Assembly: GCA_963621965.1 (NCBI GenBank)
Contig: CAVFGN010000003.1
Coordinates: forward strand, 1 to 64,000
Direction of reading: 5' to 3'
Length of the DNA: 64,000 nucleotides
Source: JAEELC01 sp963621965
GTDB lineage: Bacteria; Bacillota_I; Bacilli_A; Acholeplasmatales; Anaeroplasmataceae
Shown: in pieces, positions 34,524 through 43,870 of the stretch
Layout: each line of letters starts with the position of its first letter
How positions within the stretch are numbered: the stretch's first letter is position 1
The notes under the pieces: model-generated
Seen by the model: the letters and a program-made list of their open reading frames with translations, nothing else
What the model was told of the DNA's origin: nothing
Databases searched by the model: none
Program-made: the position numbers and the translations under genes

Positions 34524-35945
34524 CTAAAATCTAAAGTTGCCTTTTCCTTTTCCCTTACCTTTTTTTACATTTTGATTTTGCATATTTGCAAAATTACCAT
34601 TTTTCATATTAATGGCCATTTTTTGCATATCATCTTCTGACATACCTTGCATTTTCTTCATAGTTTTAACTTGTTGATCTAATGCTTCACGAAGTTTATT
34701 AACTTCCATTACAGTATGTCCCGAACCTTTTGCAATACGTTCTCTACGACTAGCGCTTGTATTGATTAATTGAGGATTTTTTCTTTCTTCTTCAGTCATT
34801 GAGCCGATAATTTCTTCTAATACTTGGAATGCTTTATCACTATCTATTTGACTAGCGGCTTGTTTAATTTGTTTCATACCTGGTAAGAAACCAAGAATCT
34901 TTGAAATAGAACCCATACGTTTAATCATTTTGAATTGTTTTAACAAATCATTATAGTTAAACTTGCCACTCATCAATTTCTCAGTCATGTTCATCATTTC
35001 ATCTTCATCAACGTTTTCAGTAACAGTATCGATTAAAGATAAAACGTCACCCATACCAAGAATTCTATCAGCTAATCGATCAGGATGGAAAACTTCTAGT
35101 TGGTCAAGTTTTTCACCTGTAGACATTAACTTAATAGGAATACCTGTAATATGTTTGATTGAAAGAGCCGCACCACCTCTAGTGTCGCCGTCCATCTTAG
35201 TTAAAATACAACCAGTTAACTTTAATTGATCATTAAATGATTTAGCGATGTTAACTGCATCTTGACCAGTCATTGCGTCTACTGTAAGTAATGTCTCATC
35301 AGGTTGCGCAATGTCTTGAACGTTTTGAAGTTCTTTCATCAATGCTTCATCAATATGAAGACGGCCAGCTGTATCGATGATTACTAAATCATACCCACCA
35401 TTTTGAGCCTCTTTTAAACCATTTTTAACAATAGTTTCAGCTTTTTCTTTAGTACCCATTTCAAATACAGGAACACCAATAGATTTGCCTAGAGTTACTA
35501 ATTGGTCAATAGCAGCAGGTCTATAGATATCTGCCGCAATCAAGAAAGGCTTCTTGTTAGCTTTCTTTCTGTAATAAAGAGCCATTTTTGCGACTGCAGT
35601 AGTTTTACCAGCACCTTGTAAACCGACAGTCATAATAACTGTAGTTTTATTTTCTTTAAAAGTAATTTCACTCGTTTCGTCGCCTAAAGTCTTTTTTAAC
35701 TCTTCACGGACAATTTTAACTACTTGTTGTCCAGGATTTAACCCTTTTAAAATCTTTTCACCATAGGCTTGTTCTTTTACACGAGCTAAGAATTCTCTAA
35801 CAACTTTAAAATTAACGTCAGCTTCAAGAAGTGAAATACGTACTTCTTTAAGCATTTCATCTATATCTTTTTCATCAAGTTTAGAGCGTCCTGTGACTTT
35901 TCTTAACGCCATTTGCAATCTATTCGATAAATTATCAAATGCCAT
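34524..35945 (-). CDS. ffh: Signal recognition particle protein Ffh
   Basis: GTPase that binds 4.5S/SRP RNA and signal sequences of nascent membrane proteins. The NG domain has GLQGAGKTTAVAKMA, DTAGRLHID and TKMDGDTRGGAAL. The methionine-rich M domain follows from about residue 300, with GSISKILGFLPGM and the RNA-binding SxSRRERIAKGSG region. It ends in a lysine/glycine-rich tail. 473 residues. RBS GAGGTG. It forms the usual cluster with ylxM and ftsY, transcribed in the order ftsY-ylxM-ffh. Confidence 0.96.
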   Translation of the reverse strand: MAFDNLSNRLQMALRKVTGRSKLDEKDIDEMLKEVRISLLEADVNFKVVREFLARVKEQAYGEKILKGLNPGQQVVKIVREELKKTLGDETSEITFKENKTTVIMTVGLQGAGKTTAVAKMALYYRKKANKKPFLIAADIYRPAAIDQLVTLGKSIGVPVFEMGTKEKAETIVKNGLKEAQNGGYDLVIIDTAGRLHIDEALMKELQNVQDIAQPDETLLTVDAMTGQDAVNIAKSFNDQLKLTGCILTKMDGDTRGGAALSIKHITGIPIKLMSTGEKLDQLEVFHPDRLADRILGMGDVLSLIDTVTENVDEDEMMNMTEKLMSGKFNYNDLLKQFKMIKRMGSISKILGFLPGMKQIKQAASQIDSDKAFQVLEEIIGSMTEEERKNPQLINTSASRRERIAKGSGHTVMEVNKLREALDQQVKTMKKMQGMSEDDMQKMAINMKNGNFANMQNQNVKKGKGKGKGNFRF

Positions 35946-35948
35946 AAT

Positions 35949-36254
35949 TTACACCTCAATTATATTTTTAATTTTGTTTTTAATTTCACTAATATCATCA
36001 CTATTAACACAATTTTCAAGAGTTAAATATATACTATCTAAATGAAGTTTAGATTCATAATCTTCAAGTAAGTTCTCACATTTTTTTATTGCATCAAAGC
36101 AAGCATTTCTACTTACATTATAGTTTTCTGCAATTTCTGATAGAGAACAATCATATAGATAATATTCTTCAAAATATGAGCATTGCTTTTCAGTTAATAG
36201 ATTTTTGTATACATTATATAAACGAATAAGTCGTTCTCTTACATTAATTTCCAT
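35949..36254 (-). CDS. ylxM: YlxM-like SRP accessory helix-turn-helix protein
   Basis: A 101-residue helical protein with a sigma-70 region 4-like helix-turn-helix: LTEKQCSYFEEYYLYDCSLSEIAENYNVSRNACFDAIKK shape, of which residues about 20-58 form the motif. In Gram-positive bacteria YlxM binds the SRP complex and modulates Ffh. I start at ATG 36254 (MEINVRERL), overlapping ftsY by 11 bp; no strong ribosome-binding site is visible, and an in-frame TTG lies 18 bases upstream. Confidence 0.85.
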   Translation of the reverse strand: MEINVRERLIRLYNVYKNLLTEKQCSYFEEYYLYDCSLSEIAENYNVSRNACFDAIKKCENLLEDYESKLHLDSIYLTLENCVNSDDISEIKNKIKNIIEV

Positions 36255-37218
36255 TATCAAAGAAATCCGCAAATAATCCGTATAAATATTGTTCGATATC
36301 GAACACTTCTAAATCGTCAAGTTTTTCACCAAGTCCGATAAATTTAATAGGAATACCCATTTTATCTCTAATAGCTAAAACAATTCCACCTTTAGCTGTG
36401 CCATCAAGTTTTGTTAAAATGATACCACTAACTTTAGTGATTTCAGCGAAAGCTTCAGCTTGGTTCATTCCGTTTTGTCCTGTAGTCGCATCAATAGTTA
36501 AAAGAGTTTCACAAGGATTTCCGGGCGCAACCTCGTTTATTACACGGTTAACTTTTTCAAGTTCAGCCATTAAATTAGCTTTATTTTGAAGACGTCCGGC
36601 TGTATCACATAAAACTAGATTATAATTTTCACTTTGTGCTTTTTTTATAGCTTCATACATTACACTTGATGGGTCACTTCCGGCAGGTTTTGCGACAATA
36701 TCAACACCAACTCTTCTAGACCATTCGCTTAATTGTTCGATTGCGCCAGCTCTAAATGTATCTCCGGCCGCAAGCAACACTTTATAGCCTTTATCTTTAT
36801 ACATTTTTGCAATTTTTGCAATTGAAGTAGTTTTACCAACACCGTTAACTCCAACAAATAAAATAACATTTAATTTATCAGGACTAACATTTAGGTTGGC
36901 ATTTACTACTTCGCCTTTTAAATATATATCAAACATTTTATCCATGATTAAACTTGATAATTCACTTGGATCAGTGATGTTTTTCTTGTCGCATTCTTCT
37001 CTTAATTCTTCGATAAAATTAACAACAGTCTCAACACCAATATCAGCTTGAATAAAAATTTCTTCTAGACTATCAAAAAGATCATCATCAATTTTATCTT
37101 TACCATTTAAAACTTCCTTAAGTGTACCAAGTGCACCTTCACGAGTCTTAAATAAGCCTAATTTATATTTTTCAGATTTAGACTTTTCTTTCTTTTTAAA
37201 TATAGAAAAAAATCCCAT
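36244..37218 (-). CDS. ftsY: SRP receptor FtsY
   Basis: Membrane-associated GTPase that docks SRP-ribosome complexes to SecYEG. The 324-residue protein has only a short charged N terminus (KKKEKSKSEK) ahead of the NG domain, as in most Gram-positive FtsY. Nucleotide motifs: GVNGVGKTTSIAKIA, DTAGRLQNK, TKLDGTAKGG and GLGEKLDDLEVF. Good RBS (GAGGTAA). First gene of the ftsY-ylxM-ffh-U32 run, which extends to the YgjP-like gene. Confidence 0.96.
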   Translation of the reverse strand: MGFFSIFKKKEKSKSEKYKLGLFKTREGALGTLKEVLNGKDKIDDDLFDSLEEIFIQADIGVETVVNFIEELREECDKKNITDPSELSSLIMDKMFDIYLKGEVVNANLNVSPDKLNVILFVGVNGVGKTTSIAKIAKMYKDKGYKVLLAAGDTFRAGAIEQLSEWSRRVGVDIVAKPAGSDPSSVMYEAIKKAQSENYNLVLCDTAGRLQNKANLMAELEKVNRVINEVAPGNPCETLLTIDATTGQNGMNQAEAFAEITKVSGIILTKLDGTAKGGIVLAIRDKMGIPIKFIGLGEKLDDLEVFDIEQYLYGLFADFFDNGN

Positions 37219-37312
37219 AAATTACCTCACAAAATATATTTTATTTTATCATATAATGTTTTTACATGCAATTTTTAAATAGTCCAAGAGATTAAATTTT
37301 AGTCCAAATTTT

Positions 37313-37337
37313 TAAAAAAAAGACGCAATAAGCGTCT
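37313..37337 (-). terminator. Terminator of the gntR-permease operon
   Basis: AGACGC (37321-37326) pairs with GCGTCT (37332-37337); on the minus strand TTTTTTT follows. Confidence 0.75.
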
Positions 37338-37340
37338 AAA

Positions 37341-38276
37341 TTATAATATTGAAGATATGAGCAAGGTAAAGAGTGGAAGCGTAACAATTGAAAGTATTGT
37401 AGTTACAACGACAGTCGTGCTAGCTAAATCCTCGTTGTAATTAAATTTAATTGCAAATACACTTGTAATTGCGGCACAAGGACAACAAGCAAGTATAAAC
37501 ACTATTTGAATTACCTCTTTATCTATTCCTAGGAATGATAATAAATATAATACTAGTAATGTAATTAGTGGAATAATTATAAGGCGTAAAGAAACAGATA
37601 GCCATAAAAATTTATTCTTCAAAACAGTAAATACATTACTTGAAGCAATTATCATACCGGTAATAATCATTGATATTGGTGTGTTCATAGATCCAATTGT
37701 ACTAAGTGGTGTTTTAATTATCTCAGGAATTGGGATTTGGAAAAAGAATATAATTAGTCCAATAATAAGTGAATAAATTACAGGTGTCTTTAATATACTC
37801 TTTAAAGCAAGCTTTACATTAAAACTACGACTTACTACCATGTATCCGATAGTCCAAAGTAATATGTTAAACACGGAAACGAAACATGAAGCATAAATTA
37901 AGCCTGTTGAGCCAAACATTGCACTAATTAGTGGAAAACCCATGTAGGCAGCATTCGAAAACATCATTCCAAACTGCAATATTGGTTTATCATCTATTTT
38001 CCAGATAATAGTAAATAAGAATACAAAAACTATTGCTATAAGTAGTGCAATAAATGATATTAAAAATGCCCAACCCATATTTGTTAGGATTGTACTATCG
38101 TATGTTGTAATATATGAATTTACAATCATAAAAGGTACAACTAAATATACTAGTAAGTTAGAAAAACTCTTCTTAGCTTCTATATCAATTAATTTAAGTT
38201 TTACCATCATAAAACCTAACATAATCATAATAAACATTATTAAAACTTGAGTAAACGAAATACGTGCTAATTCCAT
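37341..38276 (-). CDS. Auxin efflux carrier (AEC) family permease
   Basis: A 311-residue integral membrane protein with ten predicted helices in two bundles of five, as in the AEC/BASS-fold family. The N-terminal VKLKLIDIEAKKSFSNLLVYLVVP segment, long for a single line, covers residues 25-48 and is typical. Bacterial members export or import small organic anions such as malate. The substrate cannot be read from sequence. Start overlaps the stop of the upstream GntR gene by one base, so the regulator probably controls this transporter. Confidence 0.82.
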   Translation of the reverse strand: MELARISFTQVLIMFIMIMLGFMMVKLKLIDIEAKKSFSNLLVYLVVPFMIVNSYITTYDSTILTNMGWAFLISFIALLIAIVFVFLFTIIWKIDDKPILQFGMMFSNAAYMGFPLISAMFGSTGLIYASCFVSVFNILLWTIGYMVVSRSFNVKLALKSILKTPVIYSLIIGLIIFFFQIPIPEIIKTPLSTIGSMNTPISMIITGMIIASSNVFTVLKNKFLWLSVSLRLIIIPLITLLVLYLLSFLGIDKEVIQIVFILACCPCAAITSVFAIKFNYNEDLASTTVVVTTILSIVTLPLFTLLISSIL

Positions 38277-38890
38277 TAAAAATTATAACCTTCTAAAGAT
38301 TTCTTTAAGTGTGTTTCCATTAAAATTGAGGCTTTTTCTAAATCATTTTTCAAAAGTGCCTCAATGATTTCTAAATGTTCTTTTATTGAACTTTTATATC
38401 TATCTAAATTTTGTTCGTTTGATAAATATCTTATACGAGCTGACTTATCCATCAATTTAGTCAATTCTTGAGTCATTAAAGTATTATTAAGTTCGCTTAT
38501 TAAAAATAAATGAAAATCTTTGTCTTTATCATCTAATTCTTCTTTATCGCCATCTAATTTAAAATCATTAGAAAGTAAATTCAGATAATATTCTTTCCAA
38601 TTTTTTAAAGAATTGAAATCCATTTTTTTAAGTCGCTTAATATAATTTGATTCTAAAACAATTCTAAATTCATAGACTTCCCTAATATCTGTCATACTAA
38701 TGTTTGATATAAGGGTGCCTTTCCTAGGGATTATAGTTAAATACCCTTCTTCGCAAAGTCGAAGTACAGCTTCTCTTACAGGAGTTCTTGAACAATTAAG
38801 TGACTCTGTAATTTTTGATTCATCAAATATTGAACCAGGTTTTAAATTTCCTGTAATTATTTCTTTTTTAATATAATTATATGGTGTCAT
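38276..38890 (-). CDS. GntR-family regulator, FadR subfamily (FCD domain)
   Basis: A 204-residue regulator. The N-terminal winged helix is classical GntR (IITGNLKPGS, DESKITESLNCSRTPVREAVLRL, LTIIPRKGT), and the C-terminal all-helical FCD domain (REVYEFRIVLE, DKDFHLFL, SIKEHLEIIEAL with metal/ligand histidines) senses a small carboxylate, usually with a metal ion. Start at MTPYNYIKKE behind AGAGGCT. A perfect 12-bp palindrome lies 19 bases upstream and could be its autoregulatory operator. Partner of the AEC permease. Confidence 0.87.
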   Translation of the reverse strand: MTPYNYIKKEIITGNLKPGSIFDESKITESLNCSRTPVREAVLRLCEEGYLTIIPRKGTLISNISMTDIREVYEFRIVLESNYIKRLKKMDFNSLKNWKEYYLNLLSNDFKLDGDKEELDDKDKDFHLFLISELNNTLMTQELTKLMDKSARIRYLSNEQNLDRYKSSIKEHLEIIEALLKNDLEKASILMETHLKKSLEGYNF

Positions 38891-38908
38891 ATAGCCTCTT
38901 ATATATTT

Positions 38909-38920
38909 GTGATATATCAC
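38909..38920. promoter_or_regulatory. Candidate GntR operator
   Basis: GTGATATATCAC, a perfect 12-bp palindrome just before the gntR start. Regulators of this family commonly bind short palindromes of about this length near their own promoters. Confidence 0.5.
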
Positions 38921-38963
38921 TAATATATTACAACTCTACCTTATTTTTGTAAATAATAAAATA

Positions 38964-39003
38964 AAAAAATCCCTAAAATAAAGTTATTACTTTACTTTAA
39001 GGA
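38964..39003 (-). terminator. Terminator of topA
   Basis: Fourteen-base-pair stem, 38970-38983 with 38990-39003, containing two G-U pairs on the minus strand, then ATTTTTTTAT. Confidence 0.8.
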
Positions 39004-39008
39004 TTAAT

Positions 39009-41279
39009 TTAATTAAATGATTTAACTAGTTCAATAATATCTTCACCAAACTTTTCGATTTTCTTATCTTCATCATAGATAAATATCTTCATATCTTTTA
39101 AATCATCAATTGTTTGTGGATGAAGTGTATTAATATTTTCCATCTCTTTATTTGTAAATACATTGTATGCTTTTACATGAAGTTCTTTAAACTTCTGGCT
39201 TCTATATTCGTTTAACTTATCCATTAATGTTATCTCTTTTGCAACATCGCATTGTTTAGAACAATATGTTGATCCGTCTTCACGTTTGAGCATTAAAGCA
39301 TTACATTTAGGGCAATGTTCATTTGTAGGTATGTCGTTAAATGTGATTTTACATTTAGGGAAATTTGAACATGCATAGAACTTATTACCCTTATTTTTAC
39401 CCCTACTTGCAACACGTATAACAATATGTCCTGTTTGGCATTGAGGACAAATTATATTAGTATCAATAGGCTCTTCTTTAGTTTCGCTTGGCTTAATATA
39501 CTTACATGTAGGGTAATTTGAGCAACCTATAAACTCAGTTTTATATTTACTTACTCGAACACATAAAGGATTACCACACAAAGGACAAGTTTCATCAAGT
39601 AACTTAGGTCCTACTTTTTCCATCTTTTCACTTGCATTCAAATACAAAGGATTAAAGTCATTATAGAAATTAGTTAATTCATTTAACTCTGTTTCATTTC
39701 CCTTAGCTATTTCATCTAACTTTGTTTCCATGTTAGCAGTATATTTTACATTAATTATTTCACTAAAATAATCATTTAATACTTTACTTGTTAAGATTCC
39801 TTGTTCTGTAGGAACTAAAGATTTTGCATCAAGTGTTACGTATTCTCTTTCTTTAAGTGTTGTGATAGTTTGTGCATAAGTTGATGGTCTACCAATACCT
39901 AAGTCTTCCATATCTTTAATAAGAGTAGCTTCTGTATATCTAGATTTTGGTTTAGTAAATAATTCTTTTAACTCGATTTCTACGTTTTCGATAGTATCAC
40001 CGATATTAAAATTCTTATCAACTTTTTGTGTTTCTTTCTTTAAGAAAAGATCAGCAATTTCAAAGCCTTTAAAAATATTTTTTGTATATACTAAATGCCA
40101 AACTGTATCATTATCACTCAATTTATAAGTTAATCTTAAATCTCGAGATGAACTCATAAGTGTTGTAATAGATCTTGAATAAATTAAGGAATATAATTTA
40201 TATTCATCAATTGTTAAATAAGTTTTAATAGATTCAGGAGTACGTGTAATATCTGTAACACGAATTGCTTCGTGTGCATCTTGTGCTAATTTTTGTGATT
40301 TTATATGAACATTTCCTACATATTCTTTTCCGTAAGTTGATTCAATATATTTACTTGCATCACGTACAAACACATCAGATAGACGCGTTGAATCTGTACG
40401 CATATAAGTAATCAAACCTGTAGAATATGTACCTAAATTTTTACCTTCATATAATTTTTGTGCTATAGACATAGTTTTGCTAGCAGTGAAGTTTAATTTA
40501 TTTGAGGCATCTTGTTGAAGTGTTGATGTAGTGTAAGCGGGCTTTGAAGCTTTTGTCACTTCTTTTGATTCTTTATCAAAAATAGTAAAATTATGTGATA
40601 AAGAATTATAGATTTCTTCTGCTTTAACTTTATCAACAATTCTATCCTTATTATTTTTATATGAAATAAAGTTGAACTCTAAATCATCTTTTTTAGCATC
40701 AAACTCGTAGTAAGGAGTTGATACGAAATTTTTTATTTCTTCTTCAAGGTCAACAATTAGTTTAAGTGCAACACTTTGTACACGACCAGCAGACTTGCTT
40801 TTAACTCTTTGTTGCATTAACTTAGATAATCTAAAACCAATAATTCTATCAATGATTCTTCTAGTTTCTTGACTACTAACTAAGTTCATATCAATCTTAC
40901 GGCAATTATCAAATGCACTTAATACCGCATTCTTTGTAATTTCATGAAATTCAATACGACTATAATCATCATCGCCTAGGTTCAAAACTTCTTTTAAATG
41001 ATAACTAATAGCTTCTCCCTCTCTATCGGGGTCGGTCGCAAGATATACTTTTTTTCCTTTACAAATTTTCTTTAAATCGCTAACTAATTTAGTTTTTCCT
41101 TTAATAATAACATAAGTAGGTTTAAAATTATTCTCTATATCTATTCCTAGTCCTTCTTTTCCTTTAGTCGCAAGATCTCTGATGTGTCCTACGCTTGCGA
41201 CTACTTCAAAGTCTTTTCCCACATAACTAGAAATGGTATGGCTTTTTGATGGAGATTCTACAATTATTACACTTTCCAT
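39009..41279 (-). CDS. topA: DNA topoisomerase I
   Basis: Type IA topoisomerase that removes negative supercoils. The TOPRIM domain is at the N terminus (IIVESPSKSHTI, ATDPDREGEAISYHL), followed by HEITKNA and the nucleophile tyrosine in ITYMRTDSTRLS. The C terminus carries three zinc-ribbon-like modules beginning CPLCGNPLC, CPQCQTGHI and CPKCNALML, the last with only a CSKQC ending. 756 residues. RBS GAGGTTAT. Appears to be a single-gene unit with its own terminator. Confidence 0.96.
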   Translation of the reverse strand: MESVIIVESPSKSHTISSYVGKDFEVVASVGHIRDLATKGKEGLGIDIENNFKPTYVIIKGKTKLVSDLKKICKGKKVYLATDPDREGEAISYHLKEVLNLGDDDYSRIEFHEITKNAVLSAFDNCRKIDMNLVSSQETRRIIDRIIGFRLSKLMQQRVKSKSAGRVQSVALKLIVDLEEEIKNFVSTPYYEFDAKKDDLEFNFISYKNNKDRIVDKVKAEEIYNSLSHNFTIFDKESKEVTKASKPAYTTSTLQQDASNKLNFTASKTMSIAQKLYEGKNLGTYSTGLITYMRTDSTRLSDVFVRDASKYIESTYGKEYVGNVHIKSQKLAQDAHEAIRVTDITRTPESIKTYLTIDEYKLYSLIYSRSITTLMSSSRDLRLTYKLSDNDTVWHLVYTKNIFKGFEIADLFLKKETQKVDKNFNIGDTIENVEIELKELFTKPKSRYTEATLIKDMEDLGIGRPSTYAQTITTLKEREYVTLDAKSLVPTEQGILTSKVLNDYFSEIINVKYTANMETKLDEIAKGNETELNELTNFYNDFNPLYLNASEKMEKVGPKLLDETCPLCGNPLCVRVSKYKTEFIGCSNYPTCKYIKPSETKEEPIDTNIICPQCQTGHIVIRVASRGKNKGNKFYACSNFPKCKITFNDIPTNEHCPKCNALMLKREDGSTYCSKQCDVAKEITLMDKLNEYRSQKFKELHVKAYNVFTNKEMENINTLHPQTIDDLKDMKIFIYDEDKKIEKFGEDIIELVKSFN

Positions 41280-41404
41280 AATATAACCTCAATTCATAAT
41301 TAAAATAATAGTCTAGTATAAATAAATTGTCAAATACTAAATTTTATGTTTTTTTAGTGCTTTTTTAAATAAATATATAATATATTTATAATTTTCATTT
41401 GTTT

Positions 41405-41447
41405 TTAAAAAAAACATCAAACTTTAGTTTAAAATAAAAGTTTAATG
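41405..41447 (-). terminator. Terminator of the ftsK-lepB-rbgA-rnhB operon
   Basis: CATCAAACTTT (41415-41425) with AAAGTTTAATG (41437-41447), one G-U on the minus strand, then eight T. Located just past the rnhB stop. Confidence 0.75.
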
Positions 41448-41464
41448 CTTAAATTATATCAAAT

Positions 41465-42124
41465 TTATTTTTCATCAAGAAATGAATCTAGTGTCATTTG
41501 TCTTTCAAAATATTTTTTAACAGGTGAAAATGTTTTTCTATGAATCTCACAAGGCCCGTACTTTGCAAGAGCTTCTAAATGAGCTTTAGTACAATAACCT
41601 TTATGTTTTTTAAATCCGTAATTAGGATATTTATGGTCCATTTTTTCCATGTAGTGGTCTCTTGTAACTTTTGCAAGTATGCTAGCAGCCGCGATTGAAG
41701 CACTTAAAGCATCACCGTGGATAATTGATGTATGTTCAAGTTCTAATTCAGTTAATGGCATCGCATCAATAAGTGCATGTTCAGCCTTAATTTTAAGACC
41801 ATTAATAGCTTCAATCATACCTTGTTTAGTAGCTTCGTAGATATTAATTTCATCTATTATTTTCTCATCTTTAAAAACGATGTTATAACAAACCGCATTT
41901 TCAACAATGATTTTATACAATTCTTCGCGCTTTTTTTCGCTTAATTGTTTAGAATCATTTAAATCTTTAATATGTATGTTATTAGGCAGAATGCATGCAG
42001 CTACAACCACCGGACCAGCTAAAGGACCACGTCCGGCTTCGTCAACTCCGCAAATATATTTATATCCTAAGTCTTCTAGCCTCTCCTCGTAAGCATATAT
42101 GTTTTCACATTTCACTTTTTTCAA
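41465..42124 (-). CDS. rnhB: Ribonuclease HII
   Basis: Cleaves RNA in RNA-DNA hybrids and removes single ribonucleotides from DNA. The catalytic pattern is clear: CGVDEAGRGPLAGPV with the first Asp-Glu pair, the Asp of LIDAMPL, and ASILAKVTRDHYM with the last Asp. The proposed start is a TTG overlapping the rbgA stop by 20 bp, with GGAATGA upstream; a GTG three codons later is possible. 219 residues is normal. The rbgA-rnhB pairing is conserved in Bacilli. Confidence 0.93.
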   Translation of the reverse strand: MKKVKCENIYAYEERLEDLGYKYICGVDEAGRGPLAGPVVVAACILPNNIHIKDLNDSKQLSEKKREELYKIIVENAVCYNIVFKDEKIIDEINIYEATKQGMIEAINGLKIKAEHALIDAMPLTELELEHTSIIHGDALSASIAAASILAKVTRDHYMEKMDHKYPNYGFKKHKGYCTKAHLEALAKYGPCEIHRKTFSPVKKYFERQMTLDSFLDEK

Positions 42125-42962
42125 ATGTCATCATTCCAATCTTTGTACTTCTTATATCATTCAAAACATAAGTTACAGTTCTTTCAAAATCTATTTTAGC
42201 ACCTTTTTGAATAAATCCACGTTTTTTAGCTATATCCTCCATCATTTGATATCCATCTTCATATATATCTAAATCTGTTAAAGAATAGCGGTTAATTAAC
42301 ATAGATCTATAATTATTTTTCATATACATTAGAGCCCAATCGCAAACTTTGTATGTATCAATAATCTCATCTTTAATGCCTTGGCATAAAGATAATTTAA
42401 TACCAACTTCTTCACTTTCAAATTTAGGCCATAAAATACCAGGCGTGTCTAAAATTTGGAAATTTGGATTAACATTGAACCAATTTAAATGTTTTGTTAC
42501 ACCTGGCTTGTCTCCTGTAATAGTAACCTTTTTACCAGTTAGTTTATTAATAAATGTTGATTTACCTACGTTTGGTATACCTACAACAGCGGCTCTTATA
42601 GTTTTATTTGTTAAACCCTTTTGAGCTAATTTTTCAAGTTTTTCTGCAAGAATCTTTTGTACATATGAATAAATTTTATCCATGTTGTAACCATTAATTG
42701 AGTCAATATCTAATGCATAAGTATTTTCTTTTTCAAGACTTTTTAACCAAGCTCGAGTTTCACTTTTATCAGCTAATGAAGCCTTATTTAATAAAATTAA
42801 ACGATGCTTATTACCAATAATTTCATCAATTTGAGGGTTTTTGCTGCTAAGTGGTATACGAGCATCTCTAAGTTCTAAAACAATATCTACTAAAGGTAAA
42901 ACTTCTTTTAACTCACGACTGGCTTTAGCCATATGTCCTGGGTACCATTGAAATTGTGCCAT
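42105..42962 (-). CDS. rbgA: Ribosome biogenesis GTPase RbgA (YlqF)
   Basis: Circularly permuted GTPase required for late 50S assembly (uL16 incorporation). The N-terminal QWYPGHMAKA is diagnostic. G4 is LNKASLAD, G1 is GIPNVGKSTFINKL, G2/G3 lies around DKPGVT and LDTPGILWP. The C-terminal helical RNA-binding domain follows. 285 residues. RBS AGGAGGTAA is excellent. Stop is TGA. Confidence 0.95.
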   Translation of the reverse strand: MAQFQWYPGHMAKASRELKEVLPLVDIVLELRDARIPLSSKNPQIDEIIGNKHRLILLNKASLADKSETRAWLKSLEKENTYALDIDSINGYNMDKIYSYVQKILAEKLEKLAQKGLTNKTIRAAVVGIPNVGKSTFINKLTGKKVTITGDKPGVTKHLNWFNVNPNFQILDTPGILWPKFESEEVGIKLSLCQGIKDEIIDTYKVCDWALMYMKNNYRSMLINRYSLTDLDIYEDGYQMMEDIAKKRGFIQKGAKIDFERTVTYVLNDIRSTKIGMMTFEKSEM

Positions 42963-42972
42963 AATTTACCTC

Positions 42973-43863
42973 CTATTTTATATTCTTTTTAATTATTCCT
43001 ATTTTTCCGTTTCTAGAGAAATATCTAAAAACTGCATGTCCTAATATATCTTTATTCAAAACTGATCCTATATATCTAGAATCATTTGAATAATTTCTAT
43101 TGTCACCTAAAACAACTGAGTAACCACTTGGTACATAGGCATCATACATGTTATAAGTGAATGGTACTAATGTATCATTAGTATATGTAGAACAAATGGT
43201 TAAATATTCAGTATAGTTCATATTTGATTGAACCAATTCATCATTAACGTAAAATCCACCCTTAGTTGAATTTGTATCTTCTACTCTAAATTCTAAGTGG
43301 TCGCCTTCGACTGCTACTATACGTTTAATGTAGAATTGTTCCTCTTGTAATACTGGATAGTTTTCGCTTTTAATATCAACAATTACAATATCATCACGAT
43401 TAGGTTTGTAATTTAAATGCCAAACAAGTAACATATCATTATCATACAAAGTATTATTCATAGAATTACCTGATACAGTAGTTGGTGTAATCAAAAATGA
43501 TAATATGAAAAATACTAAATATATAACAGCAACGAAAAAATTAATTACATCGTGTATAGAATATATGTAGTAGCCAACTAAAGGTGAAACTATATTAGTT
43601 TTAATATGCATTAAAATGCCTATAAGCAAAGCTAAAAGGCTAAAGATCATGAAAATATAACCAACTGATAAAAATGAATTAATACTTATAATAGTTAATT
43701 TTGATATTTTTTCTTTGTAAATAAAACATATAATGAAAAGTACAAAAACAAGAATAAAAGTGATAACAGATTTGCTTATTAAAATATTACCAAAAATTCT
43801 ATTAACACTTTTATCTTTTTTTAAACTCTTCTCTTTTAATTCTAAATTTTTCTTCTTAGACAT
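42973..43863 (-). CDS. lepB: Signal peptidase I with multi-helix N terminus
   Basis: Membrane-bound serine protease that removes signal peptides from exported proteins. The catalytic serine is in SGNSMNNTLYDND and the general-base lysine in FYIKRIVAVEGD; GDNRNYSNDSRYIG is the third conserved box. Unlike typical Gram-positive SipS enzymes with one anchor, about four hydrophobic segments precede the catalytic part (residues 25-135). Start MSKKKNLELK is supported by AGGTGCT; the longer frame begins inside ftsK. Confidence 0.88.
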   Translation of the reverse strand: MSKKKNLELKEKSLKKDKSVNRIFGNILISKSVITFILVFVLFIICFIYKEKISKLTIISINSFLSVGYIFMIFSLLALLIGILMHIKTNIVSPLVGYYIYSIHDVINFFVAVIYLVFFILSFLITPTTVSGNSMNNTLYDNDMLLVWHLNYKPNRDDIVIVDIKSENYPVLQEEQFYIKRIVAVEGDHLEFRVEDTNSTKGGFYVNDELVQSNMNYTEYLTICSTYTNDTLVPFTYNMYDAYVPSGYSVVLGDNRNYSNDSRYIGSVLNKDILGHAVFRYFSRNGKIGIIKKNIK

Positions 43864-43870
43864 TAAGCAC

